DNA of 64,000 nucleotides from Leptospira bandrabouensis (lineage in GTDB: Bacteria > Spirochaetota > Leptospiria > Leptospirales > Leptospiraceae), in contig NZ_RQHT01000014.1 in NCBI RefSeq assembly GCF_004770905.1, positions 682,001 through 746,000 on the forward strand. Reading direction: 5' to 3'. Within the stretch, counting starts at the first letter, position 1. The number at the start of each line of letters is the position of its first letter. The notes below the pieces were generated by a model, which did no database searches, had not been told where the DNA came from, and saw nothing but the letters and a program-made list of their open reading frames with translations. Of the stretch, positions 33,092-42,331 are shown piece after piece. Made by a program: the position numbers and the translations under genes.

Positions 33092-34489
33092 CTAAGATTC
33101 TTTTAAAGCTGTGATCATCTCTTGTGTTGCTTTTTTACCATCACCAAACAACATCAAACAGTTGTCAGCAATGAAGAGTGGGTTAGGCACTCCTGCAAAA
33201 CCAGGACTTAAGGAACGTTTGATCACAACAACTGTCTTAGCATTTCCAACATCCAAAATCGGCATACCAGCGATTGGTGATTTTGGATCTGTTTTTGCAA
33301 GAGGGTTTGTTACGTCATTGGCCCCATTGACTATCACAACATCAACATTTTCGAAAGTACTATTGATCTCGTCCATCTCTTTCAATCGATCATAAGGAAT
33401 ATCTGCTTCTGCAAGTAATACGTTCATATGACCAGGCATACGACCTGCTACTGGATGAATTGCAAAGGAAACATCGATACCACGTGCAGTTAAAAGTTGG
33501 TATAAGTCACGAACCGTATGTTGTGCTTGCGCTACAGCCATACCATACCCAGGGACAATCACTACACTTCGTGCGACATCTAACAACATTGCGACTTCTT
33601 CAGCGCTTGTTGATTTCACTTTACCTGAGTAAAAATCGCCATCATCTTTCATTTCTGTAGCGACAGCCCCGAATCCTCCGAAGAGAACATTCGTCAAACT
33701 ACGATTCATCGCTTTACACATGATTTGAGTTAGAATAATTCCAGAAGCACCTACGAGTGATCCTGAAATGATGAGAACGTTATTGTTAAGAACAAATCCT
33801 GTTGCAGATGCTGCAATCCCTGAGTAAGAGTTAAGAAGAGAGATTACCACTGGCATATCAGCCCCACCAATTGGGATCACGAGGAATACCCCAAGAAGTA
33901 AACTCACTCCACTTAAAATCCAGTAAATAGATTCATCGGTTGGCTCTAAACATCCATACACACCAAGACCAACTGCTGTAAGACCAACTAAGATTTTTAC
34001 AAGTTGGTCACCAGGGTAACGAACTGCTTTTTCAGTAATAAAACCTTGTAACTTACCGAAGGCGATAAAACTTCCAGAGAAGGTAATCCCACCAACGATT
34101 GCAGAAAATACGATAGAGACAATCTCTTGGTAGTTGACGGCAAAAGCATATTTAGGAATGGAAAGTTGGAGTGCTGCACCGGCAACAAAAACAGAAGCAA
34201 TTCCACCAAAACCATTGAGTACGGCTACAAGTTGTGGCATGGCAGTCATCTGGATTTTAATCGCTAAAATAATTCCGATCACAGATCCAATCAGAACACC
34301 AACAAGGATCCAATCATAAGTTAAGATGGCTTGGTCAAATAGAGTTGCAACAACTGCAATGAGCATCCCTAAAGCACCGAGTAAATTTCCTCTGGTAGCG
34401 GTTTTGGGATGAGCTAATTGTTTGATTCCAACAATAAAAAGAATGGAAGCAACAAGGTAAGAAAGGTTAAGGATGCTGATTAATTCCAT
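33092..34489 (-). CDS. pntB: NAD(P) transhydrogenase beta subunit
   Basis: 465 residues, standard length. About nine membrane helices (domain II) are followed by the NADP(H)-binding domain III from about residue 285, with the hallmark VPGYGMAVAQAQ, HPVAGRMPGHMNVLLAEA (as VAGRMPGHMN) and GANDVTNP. It uses the proton gradient to drive NADPH formation from NADH. It overlaps pntAB by one base. The NAD-binding alpha-1 subunit is not adjacent. Confidence 0.96.
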   Translation of the reverse strand: MELISILNLSYLVASILFIVGIKQLAHPKTATRGNLLGALGMLIAVVATLFDQAILTYDWILVGVLIGSVIGIILAIKIQMTAMPQLVAVLNGFGGIASVFVAGAALQLSIPKYAFAVNYQEIVSIVFSAIVGGITFSGSFIAFGKLQGFITEKAVRYPGDQLVKILVGLTAVGLGVYGCLEPTDESIYWILSGVSLLLGVFLVIPIGGADMPVVISLLNSYSGIAASATGFVLNNNVLIISGSLVGASGIILTQIMCKAMNRSLTNVLFGGFGAVATEMKDDGDFYSGKVKSTSAEEVAMLLDVARSVVIVPGYGMAVAQAQHTVRDLYQLLTARGIDVSFAIHPVAGRMPGHMNVLLAEADIPYDRLKEMDEINSTFENVDVVIVNGANDVTNPLAKTDPKSPIAGMPILDVGNAKTVVVIKRSLSPGFAGVPNPLFIADNCLMLFGDGKKATQEMITALKES

Positions 34490-34779
34490 TATTTAGGTGC
34501 GTCCTTTTTCTTAAACATTCCGAGCATTCTGTGAGTTACAAGAAACCCACCCACTACGTTGATCGTAGCAAAAATAACAGAGAGTAAGCCCAAAATTTTG
34601 GTAATATTGCTCTCTTGGATTCCGGCTGCATAAAGTGCACCAATCAAGGTAATGCCGGAAATGGCGTTGGAACCCGACATAAGAGGGGTGTGGAGGATGG
34701 GAGGGATTTTTGTGATGATTTCAAATCCCACGAAGATCGCGAGGACGAAAATCGTGACGGCTGTAACAAATATTTCCAT
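34489..34779 (-). CDS. pntAB: NAD(P) transhydrogenase alpha-2 (membrane) subunit
   Basis: 96 residues with three membrane helices, corresponding to the membrane part of PntA encoded as a separate gene. PPILHTPLMSGSNAISGIT is the conserved helix-turn in this family. In other bacteria with split alpha subunits the NAD-binding pntAA gene lies just upstream. Here the 340 bases upstream hold no gene, so pntAA must be elsewhere or absent. Confidence 0.93.
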   Translation of the reverse strand: MEIFVTAVTIFVLAIFVGFEIITKIPPILHTPLMSGSNAISGITLIGALYAAGIQESNITKILGLLSVIFATINVVGGFLVTHRMLGMFKKKDAPK

Positions 34780-35118
34780 AAACTAGTAGTAGTAATGGAA
34801 AAAATGGCCATTTTGGAAACAAAATTTTCAGGAATTTTACCCATGTAGGGTTCTGAATTCTTAAAAGAAACAGGATTTAAGGCATTTCTCACTGGTTTCT
34901 AGGTGGAAAACGGTCACATCTGTGATAGGAAAGGTCTGACTCTAGTCTCGTTTTTGATTTTTCTTCTCTTGAATGGTGAATCATGACAAACCAATGGTAA
35001 CACTCTATTCTTTCCAACTAACAGTACGTTAGTATCTGGATAAATAGCAACAAGGACAAGGTGGTGATTTGTTTTGACAAAACGAAAGGAAGCCCTACTC
35101 TCATCGGTGATTCCCCAA
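34780..35118. other. Intergenic region with one inverted repeat
   Basis: No gene is visible between the divergent pntAB and the lipoprotein gene. An inverted repeat ACTAAC (35017-35022) / GTTAGT (35028-35033) with a five-base spacer lies upstream of the lipoprotein gene and could be an operator. An AT-rich tract near 34960 may hold the promoter. Nothing else is recognisable. Confidence 0.5.
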
Positions 35119-36834
35119 ATGAAATTTTATTTTTTAATCTTAATCTTCCTTTTGAATTGCCAGGTAAGTTGGTATCACACCCGAGTCTCCAAAAACGAGA
35201 CAAAGGAAACGCCAATTTCAGAAGCTGAAAATGTATTTGGAGAACTGGGTACTGCTTGTTTTATTTCAAGTTTCAAGTTCCAAGGTCTGGAAACTACTGG
35301 GGATTCCGCGCTAAAGTTAAATCCTATCATCGATACACAAATCATAGAAAACATTCGAACCAATTTAAAATTAAAAAACACCAATACAAAACATATCAAA
35401 CATATATATGGTGTTCCAAAATCCTGGCCTTATTTGAAAGAATTGAAATCCTTTCGTAAAATTAAAACCTTCGATCGTTTTAAAGAAATTCAAAATCTTT
35501 CGATGGAACCTCAATATAAAAAAACATTAATTAAATATGCCGAAATAGCGGATGCAGATACATATTTTTTTACTGACGAAGATATTTTAACTAGTTTTTT
35601 AGAATTTGAAAACTGCGACACATATTATCAGTTAAATTATACTAAAAAGGAAAAAGATAATTATAACGTTGTTTTATTTTTAATTACTCTCGGAATTCTT
35701 CCAACTGCAAATTACGAAAATCATTATTTCACTGTTTATAAACGAAAAGCCTTTGATTTGAAACGGGAGACTATTGCGTATAAGTTCGGATACAGAAGGC
35801 TAATCAGTTGGTTACTCTTACCAACGTTTAATTTTTTTAACGATGTAGAAAACTATAACAAAGATTATCGTTTTGTCGATCATGCGAAAGACCAATTTTT
35901 ATCTGCGATCGAAAACAAATATAGCCAACCTTTACCAATCAAACATTTGAATCCTGTATATGGTGATATCATAGGAAGTATGTATTCTTCTGATTCCGAT
36001 CTTTTTAAAACACAAATTCCAGTTGATACAAGATTTGCTGTGGTTCGTGATGGCAAACAAAATGTTAGTTTCTATGATCCCATCCACGGTCTTTACAAAA
36101 TTCAGGCAATCAATACAAATACAAAAATTAATTCTGATATCATTACTGAAGGCTTTGAAAAAACATTAAAATCTTTTATCACAACAAATCTTGTAGATAA
36201 GGTTAAGAAAAATTATCCAAAGTCAACGATCCTACATGAAATGTACACACCCGACTACCGAGATGGGACTTATACTTTTATTTTAGAAATTGCAAAACCA
36301 GAACCTGGAATCGATGAGTTTAAAAAAGAGTATTTTGTTTTTTCTTGTTTTAAATCGCAAAGCCAAATCTACATTTTATCTAGAAGTTTGCCAAACGATA
36401 CAAGTAGCGCCAACTTATATCAATTAGCGGAATCTAACATTTTAGATTTTTATTCACAAATATCGTTTCAATCTAAATACATCGAACCAAAACCTATCGC
36501 CATAGACCTCGCAATGAACGATGAAAAGAGAAAAACCGAAACTAATGCTGAAGATGACAACTACGACGATGAAGAAGATGACGAAGAGGATAGTGAGGAT
36601 GAAGAAGAATTGGTGGAAAGTGGCGGAGGCTTACAAGGAGAAATGGATTTATCAGGATTAGTTTCTATCTTAAAAGAAAGAACAAAAATTCCCAAAGGAA
36701 AATTGGATATTAAACCTGGCAGGTTTCAAATCAATCAGTCCAAATGGAATCCTCCAAAAATGAAAAGTTCTAAATTTCATATCAAACCGGGACGGACCAA
36801 AAACTTCTCAAACCCTAGAAAATGGAGGAAATAG
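35119..36834 (+). CDS. Large lipoprotein with acidic and basic tail regions
   Basis: 571 residues from the ATG at 35119, which gives a compact lipoprotein signal MKFYFLILIFLLNC; a TTG at 35074 with AAGGTGG upstream is the alternative and adds 15 residues. The body (about 20-470) has no family I recognise and has a second hydrophobic stretch near residue 245. Near the C-terminus is an Asp/Glu tract (DDEEDDEEDSEDEEE), then a basic tail with two similar DIKPGRF / HIKPGR units. The charge pattern suggests binding to a polymer or partner protein. It appears monocistronic. Confidence 0.75.
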   Translation: MKFYFLILIFLLNCQVSWYHTRVSKNETKETPISEAENVFGELGTACFISSFKFQGLETTGDSALKLNPIIDTQIIENIRTNLKLKNTNTKHIKHIYGVPKSWPYLKELKSFRKIKTFDRFKEIQNLSMEPQYKKTLIKYAEIADADTYFFTDEDILTSFLEFENCDTYYQLNYTKKEKDNYNVVLFLITLGILPTANYENHYFTVYKRKAFDLKRETIAYKFGYRRLISWLLLPTFNFFNDVENYNKDYRFVDHAKDQFLSAIENKYSQPLPIKHLNPVYGDIIGSMYSSDSDLFKTQIPVDTRFAVVRDGKQNVSFYDPIHGLYKIQAINTNTKINSDIITEGFEKTLKSFITTNLVDKVKKNYPKSTILHEMYTPDYRDGTYTFILEIAKPEPGIDEFKKEYFVFSCFKSQSQIYILSRSLPNDTSSANLYQLAESNILDFYSQISFQSKYIEPKPIAIDLAMNDEKRKTETNAEDDNYDDEEDDEEDSEDEEELVESGGGLQGEMDLSGLVSILKERTKIPKGKLDIKPGRFQINQSKWNPPKMKSSKFHIKPGRTKNFSNPRKWRK

Positions 36835-36848
36835 AAAACTAAAAATAG

Positions 36849-36865
36849 AATCCAAACGGATTTTT
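36849..36865 (+). terminator. Short hairpin with T tract
   Basis: AATCC (36849-36853) and GGATT (36858-36862) around AAAC, followed by TTT, just after the lipoprotein gene and before the converging SBBP gene. The stem is short, so this is tentative. Confidence 0.4.
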
Positions 36866-36869
36866 GTCA

Positions 36870-38279
36870 TTAACGATATTTCATAATAAATGCATCGTTT
36901 GTACCTTGTTTGGTTTGCCCATCAAAACTTCCATCGGTAGAACCAGATACATATAAAGTTCCAAACTTATCTGAGGAAATTCCTCTTCCATAAACAGTGG
37001 AACCACTACTTCCGGAATTTCGAATCCAAATCAAGTTTCCATTTGCATCATATTTTGAGAGGTAAGAATATTGATTTCCAATTAGACTAACACCTGGTAA
37101 ATATCCATTACTACTTCCAACTGTATAAATATGAGAAGCATTATCAGCATATATTCCATAAGAAAAAGTATTACTTGATCCTCCACCACCTAACAACCGG
37201 GTCCAAATTTTTTCACCTAACACATTGTATCGAGTTAAAAATTGGACAATGGTGCCTGATTTAGATTGACCATCAATATCTGTATTTGCATCCCCTGTAA
37301 TATACACAGATCCCTTTTTATCAACAGACAACGTTTTTGCACTGGTAGTCCCACCGGAGACTCCAAGGAAGCGAACCCATTGGATGATAGCATTCGTATT
37401 GATAGAAAGTAAATAGGAATTCATGGTTCCACCTGGTAACGGATTTCCTAAAAAGGTTCCGGAACCACCGACTTGGCCAGCTATTAAAATATTTTTTGAA
37501 TGAGGATCATATTGCATCTGTTGTCCATATGAACTGGCACCACCATTGTCAATAAGTCTTGTCCAAATAAAATCCCCGTTACGACTGTATTTAAAGATAA
37601 ACGTATTTCTTCCGCCGAGTGCCGTTTCTCCATTGATGATTTGTTCTTCAGTATTTCCTGTGATATAAACATTTCCATCAGAATCTGTAGTGACTCCCGA
37701 TCCTAATGTTTCACTTCCCGTTGGGAAAATTTTTGTCCAGAGCACAATACCCGATGGATGCACTTTAAGAAGTAAACTTCCTGCTCCGGTACCCGTATAA
37801 TCATTGAATGGACCTCCAGAGGAACCTACTATATACATATCCCCCCACTTATCAAAATGTGCTACTTCAGCATAAGTGGAAGCAATGATAGGACTGCCCG
37901 TCTGACGAACCCACAAAAGATTTCCGTTACTATCAAATTTAGCTATAAAGATATCATTATAAGTTCCAGGAGATATTTTTGTTTGGCCAGCCAGTGAACC
38001 AGTTGTTGTTCCAACTACATACACGTTTCCAGATCGATCGGTAGCAGTGGACTGCGAAGCTGTTAAGACACTACCTGTTGCTCCTAAAAATTTTGTCCAT
38101 TCTTTGATCCCTTGGTTGTCTTGAGGAACTTCAATACAGTCAATATCCTCTAATAAACATCGCAAAAACACTGTCTTCCAAAAGGCATCAGTTTTCGGGT
38201 CTGATGGATTATTCAAAGACAAGGGTTTACATAACCATAAGGCCAAAATCGTTAGATATAAAAAGAATCGCAATCGCAT
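36870..38279 (-). CDS. SBBP-repeat beta-propeller lipoprotein (paralogue 1)
   Basis: 469 residues. The signal peptide ends in LALWLC, a lipobox. After a short Cys-containing linker come seven SBBP repeats (about 60 residues each) of the type GNVYVVGTTTGSL ... IFIAKFDSNGNLLWVRQ, predicted to form a seven-bladed propeller. Such proteins sit on or under the outer membrane; ligands are unknown. A closely related paralogue lies immediately upstream (21-base gap). Both share the mature N-terminal LNNPSD motif and a pair of cysteines before the propeller, which shows a tandem duplication. Confidence 0.88.
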   Translation of the reverse strand: MRLRFFLYLTILALWLCKPLSLNNPSDPKTDAFWKTVFLRCLLEDIDCIEVPQDNQGIKEWTKFLGATGSVLTASQSTATDRSGNVYVVGTTTGSLAGQTKISPGTYNDIFIAKFDSNGNLLWVRQTGSPIIASTYAEVAHFDKWGDMYIVGSSGGPFNDYTGTGAGSLLLKVHPSGIVLWTKIFPTGSETLGSGVTTDSDGNVYITGNTEEQIINGETALGGRNTFIFKYSRNGDFIWTRLIDNGGASSYGQQMQYDPHSKNILIAGQVGGSGTFLGNPLPGGTMNSYLLSINTNAIIQWVRFLGVSGGTTSAKTLSVDKKGSVYITGDANTDIDGQSKSGTIVQFLTRYNVLGEKIWTRLLGGGGSSNTFSYGIYADNASHIYTVGSSNGYLPGVSLIGNQYSYLSKYDANGNLIWIRNSGSSGSTVYGRGISSDKFGTLYVSGSTDGSFDGQTKQGTNDAFIMKYR

Positions 38280-38300
38280 ATAGATTTCTAACTTGGGAAA

Positions 38301-39716
38301 TTATTTATATTGAATGACAAAGGCATCTTTTGTCCCTGTTTTTATCTTACCGTCAAAGTTTCCGGTTGTCCCTCCCGTCAGAAAAATGGTTCCATAGCGA
38401 TCCGAAGACAAAGCCATACCATCTAACGTTACCAAGGTGCCACCCGATAACCTTGTCCATTCCAAGTTTCTATTAAAATGGTATTTTGACAAATAAACAT
38501 CTTGAGTTCCATTCAAACTCACATCGGATAAATTCCCTGTAGTCCAACCTGTTGTATACACGTTACCCGCGTTGTCAGCATAAACATCTCGAGAGATAGT
38601 TGTTGTTCCGGGACCAGCCCCTCGTAGTTTTGTCCATTCTCTATTACCGTTCACATTGTATTTTATAAGCAACTCAGCGGTTGCCCCAGAAAAAGTTTGG
38701 CCATCAATTGGTGATCCACTCAACTCACCTGTCAGATAAACGTTACCACGATGATCGGAAGAAACTCCACGCGCAAAAACACTTGTTCCAGGTTGGCCTA
38801 CAATTTTTGCCCACGTATTGAAACCATCATCGCGAAATGCAGCGATAAAACTTTCCTGTGTATTTCCAATGGTTTGGCCTAAAAAAGTTCCGGGGCCAGT
38901 GGCATGACCACTCACAAAAAGTTGGTTTGAGAATCGATCGTATGTAATTTTATATCCGAAAATTAAACTTCCTGAAGTCTCAGCTAATATTCGAGTCCAT
39001 AACAAATTCCCCGTTCGATCATACTTAAATAGAATCAAATTATAAATTCCAAAAGCAATTTCACCGTTAATATTTGTTAATTCAGTATGTCCGGTAACAT
39101 AAATATTCCCTTGTAAATCAGATGTGACTCCTACTCCGGCAGTCACTGATCCCGAATTTCCATAAAATATTTTTGTCCAAAGTTTTTCTCCTGATGAAGA
39201 ATACTTTAATAAAACTAAACCATATTCTGTTGAAGTATATTCTCCAAAAGAACCTTGGGTTAGTCCTGTCACAATAATATCACCAAAGGAATCTACATGA
39301 ATCGACTGTGCATCTGAATTATAATTACTCAAAGAGCCCAATTGTCGAACCCACTGGAGGTCTCCTATTGAGTTGTATTTCGCAAGAAATAAATCCGTGT
39401 TAAAACCAGAAGATACTTTCGTTTGCCCAGGAAGTGCTCCATCCACTTTACCAGCAATATAATTGTTTCCTTCGAAATCAGTTGCAGAAGCAAAAGAATT
39501 GGTTGCAACAGACGAAGTGCCACCTAACAATCTTGTCCATTGTTTAATGCCTTTGTTTTGCTGTGTAATTTCATAACATGGAACAAGTCTATATATGCAA
39601 TTCCACAATGCTGTTTCCAAGTAAGCTTTTGACTGGGAATCAGACGGATTATTGAGATTAATTAGTTTACAATGAAATGATAGGAGTAACAAAAAAAACA
39701 GTATTCGAATTTTCAT
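38301..39716 (-). CDS. SBBP-repeat beta-propeller lipoprotein (paralogue 2)
   Basis: 471 residues, same layout as the gene at 36870-38279: lipoprotein signal ending LSFHC, the NLNNPSDSQSKAYLE segment, two cysteines, then seven SBBP repeats such as GNNYIAGKVDGALPGQTK and FLAKYNSIGDLQWVRQ. The two proteins align from end to end with moderate divergence and no frame damage, so both copies seem to be kept by selection. It follows queC by 16 bases on the same strand and may be read from the purF-queD-queC transcript. Confidence 0.88.
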   Translation of the reverse strand: MKIRILFFLLLLSFHCKLINLNNPSDSQSKAYLETALWNCIYRLVPCYEITQQNKGIKQWTRLLGGTSSVATNSFASATDFEGNNYIAGKVDGALPGQTKVSSGFNTDLFLAKYNSIGDLQWVRQLGSLSNYNSDAQSIHVDSFGDIIVTGLTQGSFGEYTSTEYGLVLLKYSSSGEKLWTKIFYGNSGSVTAGVGVTSDLQGNIYVTGHTELTNINGEIAFGIYNLILFKYDRTGNLLWTRILAETSGSLIFGYKITYDRFSNQLFVSGHATGPGTFLGQTIGNTQESFIAAFRDDGFNTWAKIVGQPGTSVFARGVSSDHRGNVYLTGELSGSPIDGQTFSGATAELLIKYNVNGNREWTKLRGAGPGTTTISRDVYADNAGNVYTTGWTTGNLSDVSLNGTQDVYLSKYHFNRNLEWTRLSGGTLVTLDGMALSSDRYGTIFLTGGTTGNFDGKIKTGTKDAFVIQYK

Positions 39717-39732
39717 AGAACCCTTTCAAAAA

Positions 39733-40488
39733 TTATCGAATTGATAAAGCTGGGTCTAAAATTCCAGCTTCCAAAAATCCTTTAGCTCTTAAAATACAAG
39801 AATCACATTTTCCGCAAGGTTTCCCTTTGAGAGGATCATAACAAGAATGTGTTAATTGGAGTGGAGCTCCCACTTCTAAACCTAGCTCAATGATTTCCTT
39901 TTTACCCAAATGAAGGAGTGGAGTTTTGATTTGGATAGAATCACCATCCCCACTCACACCCTTTTTGGTACCTAGGTTTGCCATTTTTTGGAAGGATTCA
40001 ATAAACTCTGGCCGACAATCCGGATACCCAGAATAATCAAGAGCATTGACTCCAATGTAAATCGAATCATATCCATGACCTTCTGCCAGGGACAGAGCAA
40101 AGGATAAAAATAAAATATTACGTCCAGGTACATAAGTATTTGGAATTTCTTCCTCTTTACCACTAAACAGTGATTTGGCGTTTTTTCTTACCTTGATTTT
40201 TTTCTCTGTAAGTGAACTTCCTAAAAAAAAACCAGGATCCAATTTTTGGATCACATGTTTGATTCCGAGAGTTTTGGCGATTTTTTTACTTTTGATGAGT
40301 TCAATTTTGTGTTTTTGCGAATAATCAAAAGAGAGTGCTAGTAGTGGTAATTTTTTGTTTTTGGGAAAACCAAATTCTTTGGCAGCAAAATAGAGGCAGG
40401 TTGTAGAATCAAGCCCACCTGACAGAAGTACAACGGCACCTTTTTTTTCAGACTTGGATTTGAGTGAGGAATCCTTAACGGAGACCAT
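39733..40488 (-). CDS. queC: 7-cyano-7-deazaguanine synthase QueC
   Basis: 251 residues. It converts 7-carboxy-7-deazaguanine to preQ0 in queuosine synthesis with ATP and ammonia. The PP-loop motif LLSGGLDSTT is at residues 20-30. The zinc cysteines are at the C-terminus, HSCYDPLKGKPCGKCDSC. A lysine-rich segment around 115-130 is longer than in many homologues. It abuts queD upstream, so the two are translated together. Confidence 0.95.
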   Translation of the reverse strand: MVSVKDSSLKSKSEKKGAVVLLSGGLDSTTCLYFAAKEFGFPKNKKLPLLALSFDYSQKHKIELIKSKKIAKTLGIKHVIQKLDPGFFLGSSLTEKKIKVRKNAKSLFSGKEEEIPNTYVPGRNILFLSFALSLAEGHGYDSIYIGVNALDYSGYPDCRPEFIESFQKMANLGTKKGVSGDGDSIQIKTPLLHLGKKEIIELGLEVGAPLQLTHSCYDPLKGKPCGKCDSCILRAKGFLEAGILDPALSIR

Positions 40489-40863
40489 TTACTTTTTCGG
40501 CCCTCTGTATACACAAGAACTCGAACATGTTTCGTACAAAGTGATTTTATCTAGCAGTGGAAGTTTTGGTTTTAGTTGGTTCCAAAGCCATACTGCAATA
40601 TTTTCGCTCGTGGGATTTTCAAGTCCTGGCACATCATTCAAAACATAATGATCCAAATGTTCGTCTAAGATTGGTTTTACGATGGATTTTAGTTCTCCAA
40701 AGTCCATAATCCAACCGGTATGTGGATCAATTTCACCTTTTAGATAAACAGCAAAACGAAAGCTATGACCGTGCATTCTTTTGCACTTATGGCCTTCAGG
40801 AACATTTGGTAAAAAATGTGCGGCTTCAAAACCAAAGGTTTTGGAAAGTTCAAGCTCTTCCAT
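40489..40863 (-). CDS. queD: 6-carboxytetrahydropterin synthase QueD
   Basis: 124 residues of the 6-pyruvoyl-tetrahydropterin synthase fold. It makes 6-carboxy-5,6,7,8-tetrahydropterin from dihydroneopterin triphosphate, the first committed step to queuosine. Zinc histidines appear in FEAAHFL and HGHSF, the catalytic Cys in HKCKRMHG, and the Asp/His pair in DEHLDHYVLND. The ATG overlaps the purF stop (ATGA). The GTG three bases earlier is less likely. queE is not next to it. Confidence 0.95.
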   Translation of the reverse strand: MEELELSKTFGFEAAHFLPNVPEGHKCKRMHGHSFRFAVYLKGEIDPHTGWIMDFGELKSIVKPILDEHLDHYVLNDVPGLENPTSENIAVWLWNQLKPKLPLLDKITLYETCSSSCVYRGPKK

Positions 40864-42290
40864 CACTCTTCCGTCGCATATTCAGTAAATAATGACTTTT
40901 GATTTCCCGCATGGTCTTGGAATTCGACAGGGTAATTGGATGTAAAACAAGCATCACAAAACCCACCACCTTTATGTCCTTCCACCGCCTTATGCATTGT
41001 ATCTAACGTTAGATAGGCGAGAGAATCCACACGAAGGTATTTTTGAATTTCTTCAATGGTATGAGTGGACGCAATGAGTTCTTTATGGGTAGGAATATCA
41101 ATTCCATAATAACAAGGAGCTACCGTAGGTGGAGCTGAAACACGGAAATGAATTTCTTTGGCACCAGCGTTTCGAATCATTTTGATGATTTTACGGCTTG
41201 TGGTTCCGCGCATCACCGAGTCATCAATGATGACTACTCGTTTACCATTCACCACTTCTTTCACTACATTGTATTTGATTTTGGCTCCAAAGTCGCGAAT
41301 CTTTTGGTCCGGTTCAATGAAGGTTCTACCAATATAATGAGAACGAATGAGTCCACTTTGGTAAGGAATCCCTGACTCTTCACTATAACCAAGTGCTGCA
41401 ATGTTTGCAGAATCGGGCACAGGAATGATCACATCAGCTTCCACAGGCATAACACGTGCCAGCTGACGACCGAGAGATTTTCTTACTTTGTAAACTGATT
41501 CTTCAAAAATATAAGAATCTGGTCTTGCGAAGTAGATATATTCAAAAATACAAAGACTTGGTTTTGCTTTTGGGAATGGGTAAAGAGACCTCATTCCTGT
41601 ATGATCGATGACAACCATTTCCCCTGGTTCCACATCTCTTACATATTCGGTATCAGTAATATCGAAAGCACAAGTTTCAGAAGCAAATACAATGGCTCCG
41701 TCCGAGCGTTTTCCCATGACAAGGGGCCTAAATCCATTCGGGTCTCGCACGGCGATTAAGTATCTGGGAGTTAAAACTAATAAGGAATAAGCTCCGCGAA
41801 CCTGAGCCAGTGACTCACACAGGGCTTCCAGAAGATCTGTTTTATGGCTTTTTGCCATAAGGTGGACGATAACCTCGGAATCAATCGTAGTTTGGAAGAT
41901 GGACCCGTCTCTCTCCAGGCGATTGCGAATGTCCCAAGAGTTGACTAGGTTTCCATTGTGGGCAAGAGCCACAGGACCTAAGTGAGATTCCACGCGGATG
42001 GGCTGGGCATTTCTAAGAAAACTTGCTCCCGTTGTGGAATACCGGTTGTGACCAATGGCCGCATCCCCTATGAGCTCTTTGATCTTCGGTTGGGTGAAGA
42101 TATTTGCCACAAGGCCCATATTGGCATACCGGTATAGGTGGGAACCATCAGTTGTGACGATCCCACTGGACTCCTGGCCACGGTGTTGCATCGAGTACAA
42201 ACCTAGGTAGGTAAAATTAGCAGCTTCCTTGCTATTGTAGATGCCGTATATGGCACATTCTTCTTTTGGTTTGTCAGATTGGAGAATCAT
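40863..42290 (-). CDS. purF: Amidophosphoribosyltransferase PurF
   Basis: 475 residues. First committed enzyme of purine synthesis, making phosphoribosylamine from PRPP and glutamine. The glutaminase nucleophile is Cys12 in EECAIYGIY, so an 11-residue propeptide is removed as in Bacillus. The phosphoribosyl half carries VVIIDDSVMRGTT, the PRPP loop. Four cysteines (in SLCIFEY, VAPCYYG and CDAC) fit the [4Fe-4S] type enzyme. It leads a purF-queD-queC unit, which links purine and deazaguanine pathways. Confidence 0.96.
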   Translation of the reverse strand: MILQSDKPKEECAIYGIYNSKEAANFTYLGLYSMQHRGQESSGIVTTDGSHLYRYANMGLVANIFTQPKIKELIGDAAIGHNRYSTTGASFLRNAQPIRVESHLGPVALAHNGNLVNSWDIRNRLERDGSIFQTTIDSEVIVHLMAKSHKTDLLEALCESLAQVRGAYSLLVLTPRYLIAVRDPNGFRPLVMGKRSDGAIVFASETCAFDITDTEYVRDVEPGEMVVIDHTGMRSLYPFPKAKPSLCIFEYIYFARPDSYIFEESVYKVRKSLGRQLARVMPVEADVIIPVPDSANIAALGYSEESGIPYQSGLIRSHYIGRTFIEPDQKIRDFGAKIKYNVVKEVVNGKRVVIIDDSVMRGTTSRKIIKMIRNAGAKEIHFRVSAPPTVAPCYYGIDIPTHKELIASTHTIEEIQKYLRVDSLAYLTLDTMHKAVEGHKGGGFCDACFTSNYPVEFQDHAGNQKSLFTEYATEE

Positions 42291-42331
42291 TGTTAGAATG
42301 ACAATTGCAGTATTTCCAAAATCCCAATTAG

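Noticed and set aside
42291..42331. Purine or preQ1 riboswitch for purF-queD-queC
   Set aside because: Only 41 bases separate purF from rnd, and no aptamer-like pairing is visible.
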